The notes under the pieces are model-generated. The model did no database searches, was not told the DNA's origin, and saw only the letters and a list, made by a program, of their open reading frames with translations. From Comamonas testosteroni TK102 (GTDB lineage: Bacteria; Pseudomonadota; Gammaproteobacteria; Burkholderiales; Burkholderiaceae_C), in NCBI RefSeq assembly GCF_000739375.1, contig NZ_CP006704.1:2480001-2544000 (forward strand): a stretch of DNA of 64,000 bases, written 5' to 3'. The position numbers and the translations under genes were made by a program. Every line of letters begins with the position of its first letter. Within the stretch, counting starts at the first letter, position 1. Positions 15,048-23,909 of this stretch are shown in pieces.

Positions 15048-17618
15048 ATGCCGTCCTTCAAGCAACTCTGGTTTCAGCTGCACTGGTTTGTCGGCATCAC
15101 GGCCGGCACGGTGCTGATCGTTCTCGGTCTGTCGGGTGCGGTGTTTTCCTTTCATGAGGAAATACTGGACTGGCTGAACCCCGGCACTGCGCGCGTGCAG
15201 GCGCGCAGCGACCAGGCGCCCATGACGCCTGCGCAGTTGCTGCAGACGCTGCGTGCGCAGGGCGAGGAGCGTGTGGTACAGCGCATCACCGTGCATTCCG
15301 AGGCAGGTCGATCGGCCCAGATCAGTTTCAAGCCTCTCAAGGGGCAGCGCCGCGGCGAGACGGTCTTTGTCAATCCCTATACAGCAGCCCAGCTGCCGCC
15401 TCAGAAGGGCGCACAGTTCTTCGAATGGGCGCAGCGCCTGCATCGCTGGCTGCTGCTGTCGCGCGATGACGGCAAGCCCATCACTGGTACCCTGGCGGGC
15501 CTGCTGGTGCTGCTGTCGCTGTCCGGCCTGTATCTGCGCTGGCCGCGCAAGCCCATGGACTGGCGCAGCTGGCTGTGGCTGGACATGCGCCTCAAGGGGC
15601 GCAGCTTTCTGTGGAATCTGCATGCCGTGGCGGGCACTCTGGCGCTGCTCGTCTATCTGGTGCTGGCTCCCACGGGCATGTACTGGGCTTTCGACGGCCT
15701 GCGCCGCACGGTCGATACCTGGGCAGGGGTGCCGCCACGCGCTGCTGCTGCCACCTCCGCCAAGCCCGGCAGAGAGCCGGCTGAGCCGACGCCGGACCTG
15801 ACGAGCGCATGGCAGAGCTTTCAGCATCTGGCACCGGGCTGGCAGTTTGCCCAGTTGCGCCTGCCCGAGCGCACGGGTGCGCCCGTGCAGATTGCCTGGT
15901 TCGACGAGACGGCGGCCCATGAGCGTGCGCGCAACCAGTTGCGCCTGACTCCCGAAGGCCGCGTTCAGCAGGACGAGCGCTATGCCGATCTGCCCGTCGG
16001 CCGGCGCGCCGTGGGTGCCATCTACCCGCTGCATATGGGCACGTATTTCGGACTGCCAGGGCGCATCATCGTCACCTTGGCGGCGCTGATGATGCCGCTG
16101 TTCGCCATCACCGGCTGGCTGCTCTATCTGGACCGCCGACGCAAGACCCGTGCCCTGAACGGTGAACGCCGGGCCTGGGCCGGCAGTTCCCCTGCTGGCC
16201 AGGGGCAGGACAGCATTCTTGTGGCCTATGCCAGCCAAACCGGCCATGCCGAACGCCTGGCCCTGCGCACCGCGGCCGCGCTGCGCGATGCGGGGCTGGC
16301 CACGACGCTCAAGCCCATGGCACAACTGGACACGGAGCAGTTGCGCCACCATGGCCGGGCTCTTTTCATTGCCAGCAGCTTTGGCGACGGCGAAGCCCCT
16401 GACAGCACGCGTCGCTTTGCCCGCGCGCTGGATGCCGCCGCAGCCAATCCCCTGACCACGCTGCACTATGGCCTGCTGGCGCTGGGTGATCGCCAGTACA
16501 CGCGGTTTTGCGGTTTTGGCCGTGCACTCGATCATCAGTTGCAACGCCTGGCTGCACAGCCGATTTTCCCCCGAATCGAAATGGACGGCGAAGACGGCAA
16601 GGCCTGGAGCGCCTGGCAGCAGATGCTCAGCGGCCACTTCCGCACCGCCCGGCAATTGCCCGATGCACCCGCCGCTCCTGCGTTTGCGCCATGGACGCTG
16701 GCAGAGCGCCGCCTGATCAATCCGGGCAGTCTGGGCACACCGCTGCACAGCCTCACGCTGACGCCGCCGGCAGGACTGGCCCTGGACTGGCGCCCCGGAG
16801 CGCTCGTGGAAATCAGCCCGCGGCATGCGCCCCAGACCATTGCCGCCTGGCTGCAGCAGCAGGCGCTGGACGGCAATGCCGTGGTTCGGTGGCAGGGCCG
16901 GAGCCAGCCACTGCAGGCCGCACTGTCTGCAAGCGTGCTGCCCCAGCCCGGCGACCTGAGCGCGGATGCGTCGGCGCAGGCCGTGGCCGATGCGCTGCAG
17001 CCACTGGCCGCGCGCAGCTATTCCGTGGCGTCCTTGCCGGCTGATGGCCATGTGCGGCTGCTGGTACGCCAGGCCCGCCATGATGCGGGTCTGGGGCTGG
17101 CCTCGGGCTGGCTTACGGCCTATGCGGCACCGGGCGCAGCGCTGATGCTGAGACTGGTGGACAACCGCGCATTCGCGCCCGTCGATGATGCTGCCGCGCC
17201 ATCGGATGTGCCCGCCATCTTCATCGGCAACGGCTCGGGCTATGCAGGCCTGCGCGGCCACCTGCTGGCACGCATGCGTGCGGGCCAGCATCGCAACTGG
17301 CTGCTGTTTGGCGAACGCCAGCAAGCCCATGATGGCTATGCCCAGGCCGAGGCCTGCGCCTGGTTGCAGGCAGGACAGCTGGCGCGCGCAGACTTTGTCT
17401 ACTCACGCGACCAGGCCCAGCGCCGCTATGTGCAAGATGGCTTGCGCGATGCAGCGGACCTGTTGCGCGGCTGGATCGACGAGGGCGCGGTGATCTTCAT
17501 CTGCGGCAGCCTGCAAGGCATGGCCGCAGGCGTAGACACGGTGCTGCAGGAGCTGCTGGGCCGCGACCCCTTGGACGAGCTGATCGCGCAGGGGCGCTAC
17601 CGCCGGGACGTGTACTGA
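15048..17618 (+). CDS. PepSY-TM / flavodoxin / FAD-NADPH reductase fusion
   Basis: Membrane flavoprotein, 856 aa, that could pass electrons from NADPH through FAD and FMN to a periplasmic ferric siderophore. Residues ~10-370 form a PepSY-associated membrane module with four helices (HWFVGITAGTVLIVLGLSG, GTLAGLLVLLSLSGLYL, AVAGTLALLVYLVLAP, IVTLAALMMPLFAITGWLL). A flavodoxin domain follows (~385-530, ILVAYASQTGHAERLA, SSFGDGEAPDS, YGLLALGDRQY). The last part (~545-856) resembles sulfite reductase flavoprotein/cytochrome P450 reductase, with the FAD motif RSYSVAS and NADP motifs IGNGSGYAGLRG, WLLFGER and FICGS. It lies directly after a siderophore receptor, supporting a siderophore-reductase role (inference). 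Confidence 0.88.
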   Translation: MPSFKQLWFQLHWFVGITAGTVLIVLGLSGAVFSFHEEILDWLNPGTARVQARSDQAPMTPAQLLQTLRAQGEERVVQRITVHSEAGRSAQISFKPLKGQRRGETVFVNPYTAAQLPPQKGAQFFEWAQRLHRWLLLSRDDGKPITGTLAGLLVLLSLSGLYLRWPRKPMDWRSWLWLDMRLKGRSFLWNLHAVAGTLALLVYLVLAPTGMYWAFDGLRRTVDTWAGVPPRAAAATSAKPGREPAEPTPDLTSAWQSFQHLAPGWQFAQLRLPERTGAPVQIAWFDETAAHERARNQLRLTPEGRVQQDERYADLPVGRRAVGAIYPLHMGTYFGLPGRIIVTLAALMMPLFAITGWLLYLDRRRKTRALNGERRAWAGSSPAGQGQDSILVAYASQTGHAERLALRTAAALRDAGLATTLKPMAQLDTEQLRHHGRALFIASSFGDGEAPDSTRRFARALDAAAANPLTTLHYGLLALGDRQYTRFCGFGRALDHQLQRLAAQPIFPRIEMDGEDGKAWSAWQQMLSGHFRTARQLPDAPAAPAFAPWTLAERRLINPGSLGTPLHSLTLTPPAGLALDWRPGALVEISPRHAPQTIAAWLQQQALDGNAVVRWQGRSQPLQAALSASVLPQPGDLSADASAQAVADALQPLAARSYSVASLPADGHVRLLVRQARHDAGLGLASGWLTAYAAPGAALMLRLVDNRAFAPVDDAAAPSDVPAIFIGNGSGYAGLRGHLLARMRAGQHRNWLLFGERQQAHDGYAQAEACAWLQAGQLARADFVYSRDQAQRRYVQDGLRDAADLLRGWIDEGAVIFICGSLQGMAAGVDTVLQELLGRDPLDELIAQGRYRRDVY

Positions 17619-17892
17619 GCGCCTGGATCCGCAGCGGGCCGCAAGCAGGAGTGAGGCGAGGGCAGGGCTGCAAGGCATGCAGCAGGCGGGCCGGATGTCC
17701 TGCAAGAGCACTCCAAGGCCGGCCTGCTCCTGGCCCTATGGGGCAGGATCTGGCCCGTGGCGCCCCGCGCCAAAGCCGCGCCACCGTACGAGCCGCTCCA
17801 CGGCCAGCCGGCCTGGGGCGGCGTCTCTGGATGGGTCCTGCAATCCATGCGAGTTGTCATAATCGGCCCTTGTCGCAGGGCGCGAGGCCTGT

Positions 17893-17906
17893 ATTGTGTG
17901 CACAAT
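17893..17906. promoter_or_regulatory. Palindrome ATTGTG-TG-CACAAT, possible operator
   Basis: A perfect 6-2-6 inverted repeat lies about 80 bases before the ABC binding-protein gene. Its TTGT...ACAA form resembles GntR/FCD operators. No GntR gene lies nearby. The rest of 17619-17988 shows no gene. Confidence 0.4.
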
Positions 17907-17988
17907 GGTGTCCGGCCCGGACCGGCGGCATGTGCATTCCGTCGCTGCTCTGTATTGATTCGCATCACCGACCATCCAAGAACACCGC

Positions 17989-18891
17989 ATGTCGATCCAA
18001 TCCATTTTCAAATCCACCGTGGTGGCGCTGACGATCGCGGCCAGCGGCTCGCTTTTCGCACAGGGCACGCCCATCAATGCAGCGGCCTATGACGCGCTGG
18101 TGGCGCAGGGCCCTGTTGCCGATGCGGCGACGATTGCGTCCAGTACCTGGGCCAGCAAGATCAAGCAGGCCGGCACGCTGCGTCTGGGCAGCACGCAAAC
18201 CTCGAATCTTTTCTCTTTGCTCAACGAGAAGGACGGCAAGATCCGTGGCTTCGACCTGGGCCTGGCCCAGCTCATCACCCGCTACATCCTGGGCGATGCT
18301 GCCAAGTACCAGTTCACCCAGGTGACCTCGTCCACGCGCGAGCAGGTGCTCATCAACAATCAGGTGGACATGGTCTTCGCCACCTATTCCATCACTCCTG
18401 CCCGCGCCGAGAAGATCTCGTTCGCCGGCCCCTACTACACATCGCAGTCCGGTGTGCTGGTCAAGTCGAACAACAAGACACTGCAGTCCTACAACGACCT
18501 TGGCGGCAAGAAAGTGGCCACGCAAGCCGGCTCCACGGGGCCTGCGATACTGGCTCAGTACGCCCCCAAGGCCGTCGTGCAGGAGTTCCAGACGCATCAG
18601 GAAGCCCTCGATGCCCTTCGTCAGGGCCGCGTCGATGCCTATGTGACCGACTACACGCTGCTGCTCAACGCCCTGAGCCTTGGCACCAGCAATGCGCGGC
18701 TGGCTGGGGCTCCATTCGGTGCCCAGGACCCCTATGGCGTGGGACTGCCCAAGGGCTCGGACGGCGTGGCCTTCATCAATGCCTTTCTCAAGAAGCTGGA
18801 AGCCGACGGTACCTGGGCCAAGCTTTGGACTATTTCCATTGGGCAGCGCACCGGCAGCACGACAGTTCCGACTCCGCCCGCTCTGCCTTGA
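17989..18891 (+). CDS. Amino-acid-type ABC transporter periplasmic binding protein
   Basis: Family 3 solute-binding protein, 300 aa. The signal peptide is MSIQSIFKSTVVALTIAASG with cleavage near SLFAQG. The mature protein shows the family pattern GTLRLGSTQTSNLFS, KIRGFDLGLAQLITRYIL, NNQVDMVFATYSITPARAEKISFAGPYY and GRVDAYVTDYTLLL. It probably binds a polar amino acid (glutamate/aspartate-like members are closest in style), but specificity is not certain. It is followed after 3 bases by two permease genes, giving a binding protein-permease-permease operon. Confidence 0.9.
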   Translation: MSIQSIFKSTVVALTIAASGSLFAQGTPINAAAYDALVAQGPVADAATIASSTWASKIKQAGTLRLGSTQTSNLFSLLNEKDGKIRGFDLGLAQLITRYILGDAAKYQFTQVTSSTREQVLINNQVDMVFATYSITPARAEKISFAGPYYTSQSGVLVKSNNKTLQSYNDLGGKKVATQAGSTGPAILAQYAPKAVVQEFQTHQEALDALRQGRVDAYVTDYTLLLNALSLGTSNARLAGAPFGAQDPYGVGLPKGSDGVAFINAFLKKLEADGTWAKLWTISIGQRTGSTTVPTPPALP

Positions 18892-18894
18892 ACA

Positions 18895-19557
18895 ATGGGT
18901 GAGGTTTCAAGGCTTTTGGCTGACCACGGGCCTGCCTTCTGGCAGGCCTTGTTGCTGACATGGAAGCTCACGCTGGTGTCCTTTGTGCCAGGCGTCCTGC
19001 TGGGTGTGCTCGTCGCGGTACTCAGGCTCTTGCCCCTGCCGCCGCTGCGCTGGGCTCTGAGCGTCTATGTCGAGATCTTTCGCAATATTCCCAGCGTGGC
19101 GCTGCTGATCTTCATCGTCTTCGCGCTGCCCGATCTCAATATCGTGATCGACTACGAGCCTAGCGTGATCCTCACGCTGACGCTGGTCTGCTCCGCATTC
19201 ACGGCGGACTACCTGCGCGCAGGCATCAACACGATTCCGGGCAGCCAGATCGAGGCCGCGCTCAGCCTGGGCATGCGGCCGCTGCAGATTGTGTCTGCCG
19301 TGGTCCTGCCGCAGGCGCTGCGCTCGGTGGTGCAGCCCATGACCTCGCTGCTGATTGCCCTGATGCTCTCGACCTCCCTGGCGTCGCAGCTGCCGTTTCC
19401 CGGCCGCGAGCTCACAGCCCTGGTCTCCAAGATTGCCAATGACTCGGCGCTCGGCATTGCCGCGTTCGCCGTGGCGGCCACCATGTATGTGGTGACAGGT
19501 CTGCTCATCGCCTGGGCCGGTGCGGTTCTGGAAAAGAAAGTGCGGATACTGCGATGA
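18895..19557 (+). CDS. Amino-acid ABC transporter permease (HisM/GlnP family), first
   Basis: Inner-membrane permease, 220 aa, about five helices. The EAA-loop motif that docks the ATPase is present near 120-145 (AGINTIPGSQIEAALSLGMRPLQIV...LPQALR). The N-terminal region WQALLLTWKLTLVSFVPG is standard for the HEQRo permease group. The stop codon overlaps the start of the second permease (ATGA), so the two are translationally coupled. Confidence 0.9.
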   Translation: MGEVSRLLADHGPAFWQALLLTWKLTLVSFVPGVLLGVLVAVLRLLPLPPLRWALSVYVEIFRNIPSVALLIFIVFALPDLNIVIDYEPSVILTLTLVCSAFTADYLRAGINTIPGSQIEAALSLGMRPLQIVSAVVLPQALRSVVQPMTSLLIALMLSTSLASQLPFPGRELTALVSKIANDSALGIAAFAVAATMYVVTGLLIAWAGAVLEKKVRILR

Positions 19558-20354
19558 GCCGCTCCCTGGAAGAAATACTGTTTGCCGCGCCAGGCCTGCG
19601 GGCCCGGGCCGTCACCAAAGCGGTGAGCGCGGCCGCCGCAGCCCTGCTGCTTCTGCTTGCGGTGGTGATCGTGTGGCAGTTCCATTCGGCAGGCCAGCTT
19701 GAAGCACCGTACTGGGAATTCTTTGCCTGGGCTACGACCTGGAGCTTTCTTGCCAAGGGGCTGCTTGGCACGCTGGCATCGTCGGCGATGGCTGCCGTGA
19801 TTTCCCTGGCCCTGGGGCTGGTGCTGTTGCTGGGGCGGCTGTCGCGGCTCAGGCTGCTGCGCTGGCCCAGCATTGCCGTCATAGAGTTCCTGCGCGGCAC
19901 GCCGACGCTGCTGCTCATCTACGTCTGTTTCCTGGTACTGCCGTCGGTCGGCATCAAGCTGAGCACCTATTGGATGCTGACCTTGCCCATAGGTCTGAGT
20001 ACCGCAGCCGTGGTCGCCGAGGTATACCGCGCAGGCGTGCTCGCCGTGCCGCGCGGCCAGACCGATGCCGCGCGCAGCCTGGGGCTGACCGAAGCCCAGG
20101 TCTTTTTCTTCATCGTCTTTCCCCAGGCCCTGCGCTACATCATCCCGGCATTGGTAGCGCAGCTGGTCATCGTGGTCAAGGACACCACCTTCGGCTATGT
20201 AGTCACCTATGGCGAACTCATGCAGAACGCCAAGGTGCTGATAGCGAACTATCACTCGCTGGTTCCGGTGTACCTGATCGTTGCGGTGCTTTACTGCCTC
20301 GTGAACTATGGGATTTCAAAGGCCAGCCAGCGGCTGGGCCGACCCATGCACTGA
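19554..20354 (+). CDS. Amino-acid ABC transporter permease, second
   Basis: Inner-membrane permease, 266 aa, with a longer N-terminus than its partner and about five to six helices. Motifs: LLGTLASSAMAAVISLALG, VIEFLRGTPTLLLIYV, and the EAA loop AGVLAVPRGQTDAARSLGLTEAQVFFFIVFPQALRYIIPAL. It overlaps the first permease by 4 bases and probably forms a heterodimer with it. No ATP-binding gene follows; the next 437 bases are intergenic. Confidence 0.9.
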   Translation: MSRSLEEILFAAPGLRARAVTKAVSAAAAALLLLLAVVIVWQFHSAGQLEAPYWEFFAWATTWSFLAKGLLGTLASSAMAAVISLALGLVLLLGRLSRLRLLRWPSIAVIEFLRGTPTLLLIYVCFLVLPSVGIKLSTYWMLTLPIGLSTAAVVAEVYRAGVLAVPRGQTDAARSLGLTEAQVFFFIVFPQALRYIIPALVAQLVIVVKDTTFGYVVTYGELMQNAKVLIANYHSLVPVYLIVAVLYCLVNYGISKASQRLGRPMH

Positions 20355-20791
20355 GCACTCTCAGGCGGCCTTGCTCTGGCAACGCGAAAGGACGCAGCTT
20401 CGAGAGGGCGACCGGCAGCATCTGCTGCAGGGCTGTCCGGCATAGCGAGAGTCTTTTACCGCTGACCTGCTTGCTGTACTCCTGCGTGGAACGAAGATCA
20501 AGAGGCGTAGTGGATGGCTAATACATCTTTCCGGCCGTTCGGCAGCCGCAGCCGGCAGCAGCGCGGGTCAATTGCCGTGACAATGCGGTGGCTCTGCGTT
20601 TCCTGCGATCACCCAAGCGTGACTACATATATCGAGAGATGCGTGCAAGCTATCCTGTCACGGATATTCCGACGCTTGATGCAAGCAAGCGGCTCGCTCT
20701 CGGAGAGCGGTCGAGTTCGGAGCCTGTGCTGGCAACCCGTTTAAAGACTTGCGACGAACTTTGTTGAAACGATCTGACACCTGTTGGAATC
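20355..20791. other. 437-bp intergenic region, no gene seen
   Basis: Between the second permease and the LysR gene. A 76-codon plus-strand frame (20514-20744) has no recognisable family and no ribosome binding site. No ABC ATPase, RNA gene or clear terminator was found. Confidence 0.5.
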
Positions 20792-21799
20792 ATGGCTGCT
20801 GACTCTTCTTTTTCTCAGAGGCAAGCCGGTGCAGGGGCTGCAAGCCCCGAGGGCCGCTTGCTCTTCTCCCGTATGGTCAAGCAGGTACGGTTGCGTCAGT
20901 TGCAGCTTTTGCTGGCTTTGCAGCAATGTGGCTCGGTCATGCAGGCGGCAGTGGAGCTGAACATGAGTCAGTCGGCGGCCACCCAGGCCCTGGCCGAGCT
21001 TGAGCGGGTGCTGGACATCAAGCTCTTCGAGCGCCATGCACGCGGCATACGGCCCACAGTGGCAGGCCAGGCCTTGATCGATGCAGCACGCGGCATGCTG
21101 GTGGGATTGCAGGAGGTGTCGGAATCGCTGGCCTCCATCCGGCGCGGGGCTTCGGCGGCTTTGCGTCTTGGAGCCATTCCGGCAGCTGCGCTTTCGGTGC
21201 TGTCCCAGCTGCTGCCGCGCTTTTACGAGGCCCACCCGCAGGTCTATGTGGATGTGCATGAGGACGGCAGCGCCCCGTTGCTGTCGCAGCTCATGGCTTC
21301 GGGCCTCGATGTGGTTTTCTGCCGCCAGCCCCAGCTTTTGCCGGTGGAGTTTTCCTTCGAGCCGCTGCTGCTGGATGCGGCCGTGGTGATTGCGGATGCA
21401 GATCATCCGCTGGTCGGGCGCCGCGATGTGCCGCTGCCTGCCTTGAGGGGCGCGCGCTGGGTGCTGCCAAGCTTTGGCATCGCGGTGCGCCATATCGTGG
21501 AGACCGAGGTGCTGCCCGTGCTGGAGGATGCCTCCTGGTTTCCGGCCTCCACCGTGTCCCTGCCCGTGCTGGAGGGCCTGCTCACCCAGCCTGGGGCCGT
21601 ATCGCTGGTGCCTCGCAGCATTCTTCCGGGACTGCGTTCGCAGGGGCGTGTGCGTGCGCTGGATGTGCGTATCGAGGGTGGCTTGCCGCCGCTGGGTGCG
21701 GTGTATCGCACAGACCATGCGCCAGTGCTGTTGCAGGAGATGCTCAAGCTCTGGCATCGGCTCAAGCTGCCTCATGCGGCAGCACCGGCATCCGCATAG
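20792..21799 (+). CDS. LysR-family transcriptional regulator
   Basis: DNA-binding regulator, 335 aa. The helix-turn-helix is at about 35-72 (LRQLQLLLALQQCGSVMQAAVELNMSQSAATQALAELE), preceded by an unusually long N-terminal extension of about 27 residues. A shorter start (ATG at 20873) is possible, and no strong ribosome binding site decides. The effector-binding half runs ~110-310. It resembles the CbhA/CbpA-style subgroup that responds to small aromatic or carboxylic ligands, though this is only a style impression. It ends just before the minus-strand cobalamin genes, so its target is not clear from context. Confidence 0.88.
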   Translation: MAADSSFSQRQAGAGAASPEGRLLFSRMVKQVRLRQLQLLLALQQCGSVMQAAVELNMSQSAATQALAELERVLDIKLFERHARGIRPTVAGQALIDAARGMLVGLQEVSESLASIRRGASAALRLGAIPAAALSVLSQLLPRFYEAHPQVYVDVHEDGSAPLLSQLMASGLDVVFCRQPQLLPVEFSFEPLLLDAAVVIADADHPLVGRRDVPLPALRGARWVLPSFGIAVRHIVETEVLPVLEDASWFPASTVSLPVLEGLLTQPGAVSLVPRSILPGLRSQGRVRALDVRIEGGLPPLGAVYRTDHAPVLLQEMLKLWHRLKLPHAAAPASA

Positions 21800-21916
21800 A
21801 CGGTTACCGGCAAGCAGCCTGAACGCCCAGGGCATCGAGACCTTGCAGATATGAAGCGCTCCGCGCGCTGATCGGGTGTGACTGCCAGGCGACGGATGCG
21901 CCTTGGCAACCCAGGG

Positions 21917-22675
21917 TCAGGGGGCGGAGGCCCTGCGCAGCAGATAGATGTCCATGATCCAGCCGTTTTGCTCACGGGCCTGGGCGCGCCTGCTGGTGAT
22001 GTCTGGCGCGATGTCGCAAAGCCTGCCGTGCATAAGCAATTGCTGCGGCATGCCGAGATAGGCGCCCCAGTAGATGTCGACATCGGTGTCTTGCAGCTGC
22101 TCATAGCTGCGCTGACCATCCAGCATCACGACCAGGGTGTTCACTCCAGATGGCCAGCCGTTCTCGCGCAGCTGGCGACCGGTGGTGATCAGAAAGGGCT
22201 CGCCGATTTCATTGAGGGCAATGCCGTGGGCACTGCACAGCACCTGCATGGAGGTGATGCCAGGCACGACGCGCACCTGTTCGCGGGCCAGGCCCAGGCG
22301 CGAGGCAATGCGCAGCGTGCTGTCGTAGAGAGCCGGGTCGCCCCAGACGAGCAGGGCCACGCGTCCCGAGCGAGCAGGCAGATGGTGCTGAAGACTGGCT
22401 TGCCAGCGCCGGGCAATGGCATCGTGCCATTCGTCTACCTGCTGGTCGTAGTCGTTGCCCTGCTGGCGGCGCTGCGGCATGTCGAAGTGGGCGATGCAAT
22501 TGTGCTGCACATCCAGCTCCCGCAGCAGGGACAGGCGGACCTGGGCCAGCTCGGCCTTGCTGTCTTCCTTGTGCGGCAGCAGCACCAGGTCGGCGCTGCG
22601 AATCGCTTTTTCGGCTTCCCGGGTGAGGTGATCGGGGTTGCCGGTACCGATGCCGATCAGAAACAGCTCCAGCAT
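21917..22675 (-). CDS. cobF: Precorrin-6A synthase (deacetylating), CobF
   Basis: SAM-dependent methyltransferase of the aerobic cobalamin pathway that methylates C-1 of precorrin-5 and releases acetate, 252 aa. The tetrapyrrole methylase signature is at the start (LELFLIGIGTGNPDHLTREAEKAIRSADLVLLPHKEDSK). LLVWGDPALYDSTLRIA and the CobF-type ending GWIMDIYLLRR follow. CobF is specific to the oxygen-dependent route, so it marks this as an aerobic pathway. Last gene of the cobL-cobE-cobM-cobF run; its ATG overlaps the cobM stop (TGATG). Confidence 0.93.
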   Translation of the reverse strand: MLELFLIGIGTGNPDHLTREAEKAIRSADLVLLPHKEDSKAELAQVRLSLLRELDVQHNCIAHFDMPQRRQQGNDYDQQVDEWHDAIARRWQASLQHHLPARSGRVALLVWGDPALYDSTLRIASRLGLAREQVRVVPGITSMQVLCSAHGIALNEIGEPFLITTGRQLRENGWPSGVNTLVVMLDGQRSYEQLQDTDVDIYWGAYLGMPQQLLMHGRLCDIAPDITSRRAQAREQNGWIMDIYLLRRASAP

Positions 22676-23469
22676 CAGGCGTCCTCGGTTCCGCGAGGGA
22701 AGCGCGGTTCGTCGCCGCGCGGACGGTAGCGGCGATCGTAGTCATCGGCATAGAGCCGGCTGTTGCCGAAGTCCTGCTGGCTCAGCGTGGCACCGACCAG
22801 GATCAGCGCGCTGCGCTGCAGCGGATTGGACCGGGCTGCGCTGGCAATATCTCCGACACGGGTGCGCAGCAACTGCTCGTCGGGCCATGAGGCACGCCAG
22901 ACAATGGCGGCCGGGCAGTCTGCGCCGTAATGGCTGGTGAGCTCCTGCTGCACCTGCTCGGCCACATGGACCGACAGATGAATCGCCAGCACGGCACCGG
23001 TCGCCGCGAAGGCGGCCAGGGTCTCGCCCTCGGGCATGCTCGAGGCCCGCCCCGAGGTGCGTGTCAGCACCACCGACTGGCAGGAACCGGGCAGAGTCAG
23101 CTCGGCTTCCAGCGCCGCGGCTGCGGCACTGAAAGCGGGGACACCGGGCGTGACGGTGTAGGGGATGTCCAGTTCGCGCAGGGCGCGCAGCTGCTCACCC
23201 ATGGCAGACCAGATGCTCAGGTCACCGGAATGCAGACGGGCGACATCCAGCCCTTGTTCGTGTGCGGTCTGGATTTCGGCCACGATGTCTTCCAGTGACA
23301 TGGGGGCGGTGTTGACGAGACGGGCTCCGGCAGGGCAGTGCGCCAGCAGCTCGCTGGGTACCAGCGAGCCTGCATACAGGCACACAGGCGCGGCGGCCAG
23401 CAGATCACGCCCGCGAACGGTGATGAGGTCGGCCGCACCGGGGCCGGCTCCGATGAAATGAACAGTCAA
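22675..23469 (-). CDS. cobM: Precorrin-4 C11-methyltransferase, CobM
   Basis: Adds a methyl group from SAM at C-11 of precorrin-4, 264 aa. Family features are [36 protein letters not shown], the [16 protein letters not shown] loop and [16 protein letters not shown]. The start codon is TTG at 23469, overlapping the cobE stop (TTGA), with TGGAG 9 bases upstream. A rare start plus overlap suggests coupling to cobE. It has the C-terminal REPR-like tail ([19 protein letters not shown]). Confidence 0.94.
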   Translation of the reverse strand: MTVHFIGAGPGAADLITVRGRDLLAAAPVCLYAGSLVPSELLAHCPAGARLVNTAPMSLEDIVAEIQTAHEQGLDVARLHSGDLSIWSAMGEQLRALRELDIPYTVTPGVPAFSAAAAALEAELTLPGSCQSVVLTRTSGRASSMPEGETLAAFAATGAVLAIHLSVHVAEQVQQELTSHYGADCPAAIVWRASWPDEQLLRTRVGDIASAARSNPLQRSALILVGATLSQQDFGNSRLYADDYDRRYRPRGDEPRFPRGTEDA

Positions 23470-23909
23470 GGCAAAACTCCAGGAATAGGTGGTGTGGGCA
23501 GCGGCAGGCCAGCAATCGCCAGCGTCGCACGTCGGTCTGCCGAAACGGTGCGTAGCACCAGCAGCCGGCTATGTGCCAGAGCGGCGCCGGCATGCAGGGC
23601 CAGCGCTTCTGCGACGCTGCCGGTGGCAAAGCGCTGCTGCAATCTTGGGGAATGCGACGGTGTGGCGATATGCGCAATCGCGCTGTCGGCAAAGCTCTTC
23701 CAGTCTATCTGCGCAAGCCTCTGGCGGGCCCAGTCCTGCAGGGCGCCAGCCGCCGGCGTCTGGCTTCTGCTGGAGAGCAGGGCGAAGGTCCAGCGGCAGC
23801 CGACCGTGTCTGCGCTCGCCAGGGCCTGGGCGGCTTGGCTCCAGCAGCTTTCGAATGACTGGGGCAGGGCCGAGGCCTGGAAGCCCCAGCCCGCGAACAA
23901 ATATCTCAT
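23466..23909 (-). CDS. cobE: CobE / CbiG C-terminal-like cobalamin protein
   Basis: A 147-aa protein of the CbiG_C/CobE fold, starting [14 protein letters not shown] at 23909 (ATGA overlap with cobL). The longer frame to 24104 would lie inside cobL. Recognisable parts are [20 protein letters not shown] and an ending [11 protein letters not shown]...[15 protein letters not shown], resembling the SVAEA-AL pattern of CobE. CobE is needed in the aerobic pathway of some bacteria, but its exact reaction is not firmly established. Its place between cobL and cobM fits. Confidence 0.8.
   Translation of the reverse strand: MRYLFAGWGFQASALPQSFESCWSQAAQALASADTVGCRWTFALLSSRSQTPAAGALQDWARQRLAQIDWKSFADSAIAHIATPSHSPRLQQRFATGSVAEALALHAGAALAHSRLLVLRTVSADRRATLAIAGLPLPTPPIPGVLP

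Noticed and set aside
14922..17330. 802-codon minus-strand open frame
   Set aside because: Shadow of the PepSY/flavodoxin reductase gene in GC-rich DNA; no family motif and no ribosome binding site.
20514..20744. 76-codon frame between the second permease and LysR
   Set aside because: No ribosome binding site, odd composition, no known motif.
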